Shown: positions 1 to 5,341, counted from the first letter of the stretch. The stretch: DNA of 5,768 bases from Clostridia bacterium (GCA_014378955.1 JACMMQ010000252.1:1-5768), one strand, 5' to 3'. Notes: generated from the sequence alone by a model not told the origin. Numbers and translations: made by a program.

Positions 1-942
1 ACCGCCACCAGTGGACAGCTTAGGCTGTGCAACATAAAGGCTTTCCGTTTCGCTAATCGTTCCTTTTTCCCAAGCAATGGCATTGGTCAGGGTATGAATA
101 ACAAAGCAATCGACGTGCATGGTATCAAAAATATTTTGCCCGATTGTCTTTAAGTCAGGCAATGCTGCGTCGGGATTAAACTGCTTGTACAAAGCAATAG
201 CTTCATTTTCATTCAGCCCGAAAATAACCTTATAATAGGCGCTAAAAGCATTGACTAGTTCAATTGCTTCCAATATATCCGTTCGTACTGAAAAATCCGC
301 CATATCAAAAAACAATACTTGATTTTTGTTCACAGGTTTATTCAATAAAACTTCATCAAGGATTCCTTGAAAAATTTCGTTGTAATGGATCATGCCGCTC
401 CAATTGACCAGCGCAATTAAATGACTTTGTTCAAAAAACTGTTTGATTGCATCCAGTCCCAAAAGGCGCTTGATTTCCTGCCAATCTATTTTGTTGAGTG
501 GCTCTCTATAATTGAGCATTACCTTACCATCTTCAAATTCCAATGCGGTGGTATAGCCAGGGTTACCAATGGAATGAAAGGTGCATTTGGGGGATAAGCC
601 TTTGAATATGTTTTCCATATCTGGATAACCAACGGCGCCGATGCAATCGGTGTTAATGCCCAAGCATGCAATCGATTCCGCCATGATGGGACCATTGCCA
701 CCGTATTTGGTGAATCGTTCGCACACCTCGATGCCACAGCTCTTACCACTTTTAGAGGTCACATAATCACCAAATTGTGCGATGTCATTAAAAAAGGTAT
801 AATCGTTTTGCTCTGATTTACTTGATACAGCACGCATAATCTTATCTACAAATGCGTCAATGCCCACCATGACTTTTTTCTCATCCAAGGTGCATAAGCT
901 TTCTTGAATGTGTTGTACGATTTTATTTCGAGTTGCTTGCAT
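1..942 (-). CDS. PfkB/ribokinase-family carbohydrate kinase (3' end outside window)
   Basis: The reverse strand is open from an ATG at 942 to the window edge, giving the first 314 residues. The start is supported by AAGGAG at 951-956 (reverse strand), 8 nt upstream. Near the N-terminus is VGIDAFVDKI (about residues 26-35), matching the first strand and substrate-binding Asp of ribokinase-fold sugar kinases. YGGNGPIMAESIACLG (about 80-95) is the glycine-rich GGN substrate segment, followed by IGAVG. The fragment ends in STGGG, the start of the C-terminal PfkB signature; the catalytic Asp should be the next codon, just outside the window. Family members phosphorylate a sugar or sugar-like alcohol with ATP in the cytoplasm; the substrate cannot be told. 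The TGGG form differs from the usual DTxGAGD, pointing to a divergent subfamily. A weak -10-like TATACT sits at 966-971 on the reverse strand, with no good -35. Confidence 0.85.
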   Translation of the reverse strand, partial: MQATRNKIVQHIQESLCTLDEKKVMVGIDAFVDKIMRAVSSKSEQNDYTFFNDIAQFGDYVTSKSGKSCGIEVCERFTKYGGNGPIMAESIACLGINTDCIGAVGYPDMENIFKGLSPKCTFHSIGNPGYTTALEFEDGKVMLNYREPLNKIDWQEIKRLLGLDAIKQFFEQSHLIALVNWSGMIHYNEIFQGILDEVLLNKPVNKNQVLFFDMADFSVRTDILEAIELVNAFSAYYKVIFGLNENEAIALYKQFNPDAALPDLKTIGQNIFDTMHVDCFVIHTLTNAIAWEKGTISETESLYVAQPKLSTGGG

Positions 943-989
943 TTAAACCGCTCCTTCAATTGAATAGTATAAAATAGCTTGTCCGATAA

Positions 990-1108
990 CCATCTAATAC
1001 TAATCTCAGATTAAAACATAGCCAGCAGAGGGAAGCAAAACGCGAGCCAGCGTTTTGAAACACTGACCGATAGATGGATATGATTTTAATCGAGATTAGT
1101 ATATATGG
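990..1108. repeat. 119-bp imperfect long inverted repeat, MITE-like or structured RNA element
   Basis: The left arm (990-1020) and the reverse complement of the right arm (1079-1108) both read CCAT, then ATACTAATCTC, then GATTAAAA and CATA, differing only by small insertions or deletions. The core TACTAATCTC (998-1007) is matched perfectly at 1092-1101. Between the arms is a second hairpin: CAAAACGC (1036-1043) pairs perfectly with GCGTTTTG (1050-1057) around a 6-nt loop. The interior (1021-1078) is more GC-rich than its surroundings. The similarity stops at both CCAT/ATGG ends. I see no coding potential and no clear target-site duplication. Between two divergent genes a terminator is not expected, so a small non-autonomous repeat or a dispersed palindromic element fits better. 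The family is not recognised. Confidence 0.6.
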
Positions 1109-1203
1109 CAAAGCTAAATTAATTTTAGCACAATATTCCAAATTGTTCAACAAAATTCATGCGTAAAAAGTGTATAATAAGAAAAATAAATATTTTTATT
1201 AGA

Positions 1204-1237
1204 CCACCCCCATTTTTAACAGAGGCTATTGCGTATT
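1204..1237 (+). promoter_or_regulatory. candidate SigI-type promoter for the repeat protein
   Basis: A C-run, CCACCCCC (1204-1211), stands out in AT-rich DNA and is followed after 20 nt by CGTATT (1232-1237). From memory, SigI promoters in B. subtilis and cellulolytic clostridia have a C-rich -35 (ACCCCC-like) and a -10 starting CGWA, often with A/T tracts upstream. Such a tract is present here (1182-1200). Transcription would start near 1244, just before the AGGAGG at 1254-1259. The sigI gene lies less than 1 kb downstream. The exact spacing needs comparison with known SigI promoters. A vegetative-like TATAAT at 1173-1178 lacks a convincing -35 and is the alternative. Confidence 0.5.
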
Positions 1238-1268
1238 ATATAACAAAAATAAAAGGAGGCGTTCCAAA

Positions 1269-2078
1269 ATGAAAAAACTACTTATTTCAACCGTTGTTAC
1301 CATGTTCTTATTTGTTCCTGTTGCATTTGCAGAAGAAGTGCCAGCAGTGACAGAAGTACCAGTGGTAACAGAAGCACCAGCTGTGACAGAAGCACCAGTA
1401 GTAACAGAAGCACCAGTAGTAACAGAAGCACCAGTAGTAACAGAGGCACCAGTAGTAACAGAGGCACCAGTAGTAACAGAAGTGCCAGCAGTGACAGCAG
1501 CGCCTGAAGTTACAGCAGTACCAGTAGCTACAGCAAAACCAGTTTTGACCAAAGCAGAAAAAATGGCGAAAATGAAAGAAAAAGCAAAAGCACAACGTGC
1601 GAAACAAGCGCTAGAAATGAATGCAAAGAGAAAAGCGATTATGCAAGATGCAAAAATTAAAATCAAAGCTTTTCAAGATGAATTAGCAGCACTTAAGGAC
1701 GAAAATAAGCCTGAAATGTTAGCGATTCGCACCCAATTGCGTGACAAAGAAGCCGCTTTATTGACCATTCGTTTGAATGCGATGACAGAAGCAAAAGCAT
1801 TTCCTGTTGATTCGGCACAAGCAAAAGCTGTAATGGATAAAGCAAAAGCTACTATTGCACCGCTTGCACTTGAAATAAAGACCTTGCAAGCAAAATTAGC
1901 TGTTAAAATGACCATCATTGATGCGACTAAAAAAGAAATGGAAAAAGTTGTTGAAAAGGCAAAAAATGGCGTAGAAAAAGTGAATGATAAAGATGGAAAA
2001 AAAGATGATGGTAAGGACAAAGCAGATAAATTTAAAGAAAAAATGAAAGACCTAAAGGATAAAAGAGATCACAAATAA
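1269..2078 (+). CDS. secreted hexapeptide-repeat protein with charged helical C-terminal domain
   Basis: The product has 269 residues. The ATG at 1269 is preceded by AGGAGG (1254-1259) at 9 nt. Residues 1-21 form a typical signal peptide: MKK, a hydrophobic core, and AFA before EE as a likely signal peptidase I site. Residues 24-95 are twelve hexapeptides of consensus [AV]PVVTE, probably an extended, disordered spacer. From about 95 to 235 the chain is rich in Ala, Lys, Glu and Leu and likely forms long helices or coiled coils, broken around AFPVDSA (about 177-183). The tail (about 237-269) is dense in Lys and Asp. There is no Cys, Trp or Tyr and no LPXTG anchor, lipobox or enzymatic motif, so it is probably released or held electrostatically at the wall. 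I do not recognise a family. The candidate SigI promoter upstream and sigI-rsgI downstream suggest an envelope-stress or surface role; this is inference. Confidence 0.85.
   Translation: MKKLLISTVVTMFLFVPVAFAEEVPAVTEVPVVTEAPAVTEAPVVTEAPVVTEAPVVTEAPVVTEAPVVTEVPAVTAAPEVTAVPVATAKPVLTKAEKMAKMKEKAKAQRAKQALEMNAKRKAIMQDAKIKIKAFQDELAALKDENKPEMLAIRTQLRDKEAALLTIRLNAMTEAKAFPVDSAQAKAVMDKAKATIAPLALEIKTLQAKLAVKMTIIDATKKEMEKVVEKAKNGVEKVNDKDGKKDDGKDKADKFKEKMKDLKDKRDHK
1338..1553 (+). repeat. 12 x 18-bp in-frame tandem repeat encoding [AV]PVVTE
   Basis: Twelve consecutive 18-bp units encode residues 24-95 of the secreted protein. The five central units (1392-1481) are almost identical at DNA level, reading GCACCAGTAGTAACAGAA with only an A/G change at the last base. 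The outer units diverge (VPAVTE, APAVTE, APEVTA, VPVATA, KPVLTK). Near-identical centre and degenerate edges are typical of repeat expansion by slippage or recombination. Gain or loss of a unit keeps the reading frame, so copy number may differ among strains without inactivating the gene. Confidence 0.95.
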
Positions 2079-2105
2079 AGCAACAATGAAAAAGATATAA
2101 TGTTT

Positions 2106-2139
2106 ACGGCTGCCAAATTTATAGTTATTTGGTAGCCGT
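2106..2139 (+). terminator. 13-bp hairpin after the repeat gene, no T-tract (weak terminator or attenuator)
   Basis: ACGGCTGCCAAAT (2106-2118) pairs along its whole length with ATTTGGTAGCCGT (2127-2139), with one G-U pair and an 8-nt loop. It begins 27 nt after the repeat-protein stop. The 3' flank is TAATCTAAAATTG, without the U-run of an efficient intrinsic terminator. It may be an inefficient terminator that allows read-through into sigI-rsgI, or an mRNA 3'-end stabiliser. Confidence 0.6.
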
Positions 2140-2188
2140 TAATCTAAAATTGTTAGAAATACGTGGTGAATTTTGATTGCTTTTATGG

Positions 2189-2194
2189 TATAAT
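2189..2194 (+). promoter_or_regulatory. -10 box of a probable sigI promoter
   Basis: A perfect TATAAT lies 35 nt upstream of the chosen sigI start and would place the transcription start near 2201, just ahead of the ribosome binding site at 2214. No good -35 is seen 16-18 nt upstream (GTGAAT at 2166-2171 is poor), so the promoter may be weak or activator-dependent. No C-rich SigI-type element is visible before sigI, so autoregulation, if present, would have to come by read-through from 1204-1237. Confidence 0.45.
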
Positions 2195-2213
2195 TGATGA
2201 AAGTGAACAAAAT

Positions 2214-2218
2214 GGAGG
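2214..2218 (+). promoter_or_regulatory. ribosome binding site for sigI, with three candidate ATGs
   Basis: GGAGG at 2214-2218 is followed by in-frame ATGs at 2220, 2223 and 2229. The first is too close (1 nt) and the second is tight (4 nt). The third, at 10 nt, is the most plausible and agrees with where SigI homologs usually begin. Confidence 0.6.
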
Positions 2219-2228
2219 CATGATGGGG

Positions 2229-2927
2229 ATGCAGGCTGTTAATGATGAAATACTACACATTAGACAAGATAGCAATGAATTAGAAGCTTTTATCCAAGCA
2301 TACAAGCCATTTATCACCAAGTGTGTCAAGCGCTATACGGGTAAATACGTTAATTGGGAAAATGACGATGAATGCTCCATTGCGATGATTGCCTTTCATG
2401 ATGCAATCAAGTCGTACGAACCAGATAAGGGTGAGTTTTTAGCGTATGCAGGGCTTATAATTCGCAGTCGTTTAGTTGATTTTTCACGCAGAGAAAAAAA
2501 GCATCAGCAAAATATATCGTCTATTATAACAAGTGTAGATGATGTCGATGAAATGGTTGATTTGACACAAGATCAATCGCAAAAGGTCTATAACGAACAG
2601 CAGCTCAGTGAATTTCGAAAATTAGAGCTTCTTGAATTTTCCAAGTCGCTTTTACAATATAATATATCCATCATAGAACTGCCAGAACATTCGCCCAAGC
2701 AAGATAAGCTACGCACAGAGTGCTTTCGGATGATTGATTACATCGTGCATCACGAGCTTTTGGTGCATGACATACAAAGGAAAAAGACGCTTCCACTCGT
2801 GGAACTCGAAAAGCAATTTAAAATACCACGCAAAAAACTAGAACGTTTACGCAAATACTTAGTCGCTTTGTTTATTATATATAGTGGCGATTATCAATTT
2901 ATAAAACAATTTATCAAGGAGGTGTGA
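2229..2927 (+). CDS. sigI: RNA polymerase sigma factor SigI
   Basis: The protein has 232 residues from the ATG at 2229, close to the usual SigI length. The sigma-2-like region is clear: FIQAYKPFITKCVKRYTGKYV (about 21-41), then DDECSIAMIAFHDAIKSYEPDKG (about 46-68) and LIIRSRLVDFSRRE (about 76-89), which match the YKPFI, DDExSIxxxAF and II+xRxxDxxR+E signatures of SigI. The C-terminal SigI-specific helix-turn-helix is seen in LPLVELEKQFKIPRKKLERLRK followed by a hydrophobic YLVALFIIYSGDY. SigI directs core polymerase to C-rich promoters and is held inactive by membrane-bound RsgI; in B. subtilis it serves heat and cell-wall stress, in C. thermocellum polysaccharide degradation genes. An upstream in-frame GTG at 2163 lies before the probable -10 and is not used. 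The rsgI ATG follows 5 nt after the stop. Confidence 0.92.
   Translation: MQAVNDEILHIRQDSNELEAFIQAYKPFITKCVKRYTGKYVNWENDDECSIAMIAFHDAIKSYEPDKGEFLAYAGLIIRSRLVDFSRREKKHQQNISSIITSVDDVDEMVDLTQDQSQKVYNEQQLSEFRKLELLEFSKSLLQYNISIIELPEHSPKQDKLRTECFRMIDYIVHHELLVHDIQRKKTLPLVELEKQFKIPRKKLERLRKYLVALFIIYSGDYQFIKQFIKEV
2916..2922 (+). promoter_or_regulatory. ribosome binding site for rsgI inside the sigI 3' end
   Basis: AAGGAGG lies within the last codons of sigI and is 10 nt from the ATG at 2933. A GTG at 2924 overlaps the sigI stop but is only 1 nt from this site, so it cannot be served by it. The layout points to translational coupling of the sigma and anti-sigma factors. Confidence 0.75.
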
Positions 2928-2932
2928 GCGAT

Positions 2933-4201
2933 ATGAAGGTGATGATAGCAGGGCGTGAAGGCAAAACCTATGTGGGCATCAATGAAAGTGGCGAATTTAT
3001 CAAATTTCAAACCAGCCAAGTGCTTGAAATCGGACAAGCGCATATCATTCAAGCGCAAAGCTCACACAGACAATGGTTTACCACGATTGGAGCAGCTGCA
3101 GTGTTTTTTCTAATGGCTGGGATCGGGAGTTATTTTTATCCAATGCAGTCGGTGTATGTAGATATTAATCCAAGTGTTGAGCTTGTGCTCAATTATTATG
3201 ATCAGGTCATTGGCATTCATGGTAAAAATGAGGATGGCAATAATCTTATTAAAAATGCCAATGTAAAGAAAAATGCATCTTTAGAGCAGGGACTGCATGC
3301 CATTATCGGTGAGGCTGTGCAAGAGGGCTATTTTAATGAAAATCAAGAGGGCGTAATTTTGCTAAGCTTTACAGGCAATGAAACAAAGCTAGAGCAAAAA
3401 GCGCAAACCGTGTTAGACAGTACGGACATTTATAATGCCGCACCTGTGGTGCTCATGAACCGTTTAAATAAGAGCAACGTAAGTCAGGGAAAAGAACAAA
3501 ATATGTCCGCAGGGAAATTGAAGCTTATCCAGGAAGTCGCTGCAATGCGCCCAGAACTCAAGCAAGAGGACATGAAGGGGATGACCGTCAGGGACATTTT
3601 AAAGTCTGGTAAGCTTCGAAAAGCAGATTGGCAATCGCTTAAAGTGGCGCTAGAGCCAAATCAAACGGCAACCATACCCGATAACCAACCAGCACTGTCG
3701 AAGATATTAGAAAATGAAACTTCTGAAAAGACTACAGAAAATGCACCAAAAGCCAACAACAGTAAAAAAGTGCGCACACCACTCGAAATAAGACGAGAAG
3801 AAAAATCGAACACACAAAATGCGCAAGCAACACCACCAGAAGTGGTATCGCAGGTTCCGCCTACACAAACGCCTATCATTGAGGTGGATGGCATGAAACT
3901 AGACTTACCACAAGTGCAAGCAGGCATTAAAAAAGTCATGTCAGATCAAAAGTTTAGTGACTTTAAAAAGACGTTATCTGAAAAAGAAAAAAGTGTAATC
4001 ATACGACTTGAAAAGGCACGTGCAATGTCTTTGAACGCAGAGGAAAGAAACCTTGTAAAACAAATTTTTGTGAAGTGGCAACGTTATAAGCAAAATAGTA
4101 GCACACTTTTACCGCAACCTACAAATCGTCCGACGGTACGAACACCGCTACAAATGCGATTGCAACAATCCGTTGCATCATTCTCCCCAAAAGCGCAGTA
4201 A
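2933..4201 (+). CDS. rsgI: anti-sigma-I factor RsgI, membrane-spanning, with disordered/helical sensor tail
   Basis: The protein has 422 residues. Residues 1-42 form the cytoplasmic RsgI N-terminal domain that binds SigI (GREGKTYVGINESGEFIKF, then EIGQ). Residues about 49-69 are a single membrane helix. Directly outside is VYVDINPSVELVLN (about 74-87), the conserved juxtamembrane motif whose Asn79-Pro80 bond corresponds, as I recall, to the autocleavage site reported for RsgI proteins. The conserved extracytoplasmic domain continues through MSAGKLKLIQEV and VRDILK to about residue 240. From about 245 to 315 the chain is polar, Pro/Thr/Asn-rich and probably disordered; about 317-390 looks helical, and the end is again Pro/Thr-rich. 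VRTPLEIR (280-287) and VRTPLQMR (402-409) flank the helical part. No carbohydrate-binding or glycosidase domain is seen, unlike many cellulosomal RsgI proteins. It is the second gene of the sigI operon. Confidence 0.9.
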   Translation: MKVMIAGREGKTYVGINESGEFIKFQTSQVLEIGQAHIIQAQSSHRQWFTTIGAAAVFFLMAGIGSYFYPMQSVYVDINPSVELVLNYYDQVIGIHGKNEDGNNLIKNANVKKNASLEQGLHAIIGEAVQEGYFNENQEGVILLSFTGNETKLEQKAQTVLDSTDIYNAAPVVLMNRLNKSNVSQGKEQNMSAGKLKLIQEVAAMRPELKQEDMKGMTVRDILKSGKLRKADWQSLKVALEPNQTATIPDNQPALSKILENETSEKTTENAPKANNSKKVRTPLEIRREEKSNTQNAQATPPEVVSQVPPTQTPIIEVDGMKLDLPQVQAGIKKVMSDQKFSDFKKTLSEKEKSVIIRLEKARAMSLNAEERNLVKQIFVKWQRYKQNSSTLLPQPTNRPTVRTPLQMRLQQSVASFSPKAQ

Positions 4202-4218
4202 GCTTTTGGGGTTTTTCT
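4185..4218 (+). terminator. intrinsic terminator of the sigI-rsgI operon, overlapping the rsgI end
   Basis: CCCCAAAAGC (4185-4194) pairs perfectly with GCTTTTGGGG (4202-4211) around a 7-nt loop, followed by TTTTTCT. The 5' arm encodes the last residues of RsgI and the loop contains the TAA stop (4199-4201), so the coding end and the transcription end are the same sequence. Confidence 0.92.
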
Positions 4219-4293
4219 AATAAAATTTCACGTTTAAAAATAAAAATACATTTTGTAAAAAGTTCAATAAACAGACTTTTCCATGATAAAATA

Positions 4294-4320
4294 TTGACAA
4301 CGCAATACAGTTATGATAAT
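4294..4320 (+). promoter_or_regulatory. sigma-A-like promoter upstream of the exonuclease-like gene
   Basis: A perfect TTGACA (4294-4299) is followed by GATAAT (4315-4320) at 15 nt, or TAATGT at 17 nt. A start near 4327 leaves a leader of almost 200 nt before the coding region at 4522. The start point falls at the edge of the palindrome at 4327-4348. Confidence 0.6.
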
Positions 4321-4332
4321 GTTATGATATTG
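4311..4332 (+). repeat. two tandem 11-bp copies over the -10 region
   Basis: TTATGATAATG (4311-4321) is followed at once by TTATGATATTG (4322-4332), differing at one base. An 11-bp period is about one helical turn, so a protein could bind both copies on the same DNA face. The first copy contains the probable -10 box. Confidence 0.6.
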
Positions 4333-4348
4333 TAAAAATGTACAATAT
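4327..4348. promoter_or_regulatory. 22-bp perfect-arm palindrome at the probable transcription start (operator candidate)
   Basis: ATATTGTA (4327-4334) and TACAATAT (4341-4348) are exact inverted copies separated by AAAATG. The position, immediately downstream of the -10, suits a repressor operator or a 5' mRNA stem. I cannot assign it to a regulator family. Confidence 0.5.
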
Positions 4349-4505
4349 AGACAAACATTGGCTACTGTTTTGTTTTGTGAATTTAAAAAAGAATGTGGAT
4401 ATTGTGGTGATTTCAATGATTCAGCATGAAGAAAAGGAACAATGGGTTAACGGTCATTGTGCTAAAATCACTGTACTCATGCAAAAGTTTGCCAGTATAT
4501 TTTAA
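4338..4505 (+). CDS. doubtful 55-residue ORF in the leader of the exonuclease-like gene
   Basis: An open frame runs from an ATG at 4338 to TAA at 4503-4505, 16 nt before the next gene's ATG. The first ATG has no ribosome binding site. An internal ATG at 4416 has a weak GGTGA 5 nt upstream and would give a 29-residue peptide starting MIQHEEKEQW. No motif or signal is recognised. It could be a leader peptide or simply chance; apart from it and the sites listed separately, 4202-4521 holds no gene that I can see. Confidence 0.18.
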   Translation: MYNIDKHWLLFCFVNLKKNVDIVVISMIQHEEKEQWVNGHCAKITVLMQKFASIF

Positions 4506-4510
4506 CCAAA

Positions 4511-4515
4511 AGGAG
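4511..4515 (+). promoter_or_regulatory. ribosome binding site fixing the start at 4522
   Basis: AGGAG lies 6 nt before the ATG at 4522. The longer in-frame start at 4426 has no such site and would place a polar stretch in front of the membrane anchor. Confidence 0.8.
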
Positions 4516-4521
4516 AGTATT

Positions 4522-5223
4522 ATGCCCTCATTAATAGGTTTAGTCGTAATATGCGTCCTAGCCATCTTATGGATTACCAGACGAAAAAAAGTGCCTAAAA
4601 TGAGAATTGAAGGCATAGAAAATAAATTGTTGATGCTGTCCTCAGAAAGGTCTCGTGGTGAGCTCCATCAATATGTTGTCGTTGACTTGATTGCGACTGG
4701 GCTTGATCCTCAAATAGATCACTTGGTCGAGGTTGCCGCTATCCGTTATAAAAATGGCGAGGTGTTGGAAAAGTTTGTAACATTGGTTGATCCTAGAGTG
4801 GCCTTTACAGCACAGGTAGTGTTGCAAAACGGCATACGAGAAGTTGAGGTACGTCATGCGCCACCCATTGATGTGATTATGCCACAACTGGTGGCATTTA
4901 TCGGCAATGATGTGGTAATTGGTCATAATACAAGCTTAGATGTTGCCTTTATTAAGCGCTTTGCGCATAAACAAAAGCTAAGTTTTCCCAATTGTTATTC
5001 AGACACTTTTCATCTAGCGTATCGTATCACGCTCACTGAAAAGAATAAACGCATGAAGGAATTGATTGATTATTTAAGTATTTCAAATTCAAAAAAGCAT
5101 CGGGCGTATGAAAATGCCATTCGTTGTGCAGAATTATTAAAACTATGTTTTCAAGAACTCCGCCAAGAAAAAGAATTGTCAAAGGCAAAGCATAGAGGCG
5201 AATATGTCATCAAATCGTCATAA
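4522..5223 (+). CDS. membrane-anchored DEDDh exonuclease-fold protein, active site degenerate
   Basis: The protein has 233 residues. Residues about 3-19 form one hydrophobic helix followed by RRKK, so it is a membrane anchor with the rest in the cytoplasm. Residues about 51-210 follow the DnaQ/PolC-epsilon-like exonuclease pattern. Exo I is VVVDLIATGLDP (52-63), where family members have DxETTGL. Exo II is IGHNTSLDVAFI (133-144). SDTFHLAYRI (160-169) matches the conserved DTLxLAR segment. Exo III is HRAYENA (193-199), where the family has HRAxxDA. Asp55, Asp140 and His193 are kept, but the Exo I Glu is Ile57 and the Exo III Asp is Asn198. With two of four metal ligands gone, 3'-5' exonuclease activity is doubtful; it may bind nucleic acid or a protein without cutting. 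It is monocistronic, with its own promoter and terminator. Confidence 0.82.
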   Translation: MPSLIGLVVICVLAILWITRRKKVPKMRIEGIENKLLMLSSERSRGELHQYVVVDLIATGLDPQIDHLVEVAAIRYKNGEVLEKFVTLVDPRVAFTAQVVLQNGIREVEVRHAPPIDVIMPQLVAFIGNDVVIGHNTSLDVAFIKRFAHKQKLSFPNCYSDTFHLAYRITLTEKNKRMKELIDYLSISNSKKHRAYENAIRCAELLKLCFQELRQEKELSKAKHRGEYVIKSS

Positions 5224-5256
5224 AAGCCAATGGGGAAACCTGTTGGTTATTTTTTT
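5224..5256 (+). terminator. intrinsic terminator after the exonuclease-like gene
   Basis: AAGCCAA (5224-5230) pairs with TTGGTT (5243-5248), including one G-U pair, around a GC-containing loop that may pair further. A run of seven T (5250-5256) follows directly, and the gene's stop codon is immediately upstream. Confidence 0.75.
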
Positions 5257-5312
5257 ATGGTATTGCATATGAAAAAAATATATGGATTGGTTAATAATTG
5301 TAAAATAATTAC

Positions 5313-5341
5313 TGGATAAATTTGTTAAAATACGTTATAAT
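5313..5341 (+). promoter_or_regulatory. sigma-A-type promoter of the isomerase gene
   Basis: TGGATA (5313-5318) and a perfect TATAAT (5336-5341) are separated by 17 nt. Transcription would start near 5348, giving a leader of about 84 nt. Confidence 0.65.

Noticed and set aside
519..749. 76-residue reverse-strand open frame inside the kinase region
   Set aside because: It is in another frame of the same strand as the kinase, whose 314-codon frame has clear PfkB motifs.
1173..1178. TATAAT as the main promoter of the repeat gene
   Set aside because: No -35-like hexamer at 16-18 nt upstream, and it sits about 90 nt before the start codon; kept only as an alternative to the C-rich element.
1338..1553. 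Regular short repeats as a CRISPR array
   Set aside because: Units of 18 bp abut without spacers and encode an in-frame hexapeptide in a signal-peptide protein.
1226..1666. Long reverse-strand open frames (146 and 99 residues) opposite the repeat gene
   Set aside because: They arise because the 18-bp repeat is stop-free in several frames; they have Thr/Gly/Ala or Cys/Tyr/Trp repeats of artefact type and oppose a well-supported secreted protein.
1673..2020. 115-residue reverse-strand open frame opposite the helical domain
   Set aside because: Ser/Phe/Ala-rich shadow of a Lys/Glu/Ala-rich gene, with no ribosome binding site or motif.
2163..2228. Upstream GTG start for sigI
   Set aside because: It lies before the probable -10 box, has no ribosome binding site, and adds residues not expected in SigI.
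2924..2932. GTG start for rsgI overlapping the sigI stop
   Set aside because: AAGGAGG is only 1 nt away, too close; the ATG at 2933 has usable spacing and fits the family start.
3661..3939. 92-residue reverse-strand open frame opposite rsgI
   Set aside because: Shadow of the RsgI tail; no ribosome binding site or family signature.
4439..4460. ACAATG/CATTGT inverted repeat
   Set aside because: Only 6 bp with a 10-nt loop in AT-rich DNA; expected by chance and not followed by a T-tract.
4426..4521. Longer N-terminus for the exonuclease-like protein
   Set aside because: No ribosome binding site at 4426, while AGGAG lies 6 nt before the ATG at 4522, which begins a clean membrane anchor.
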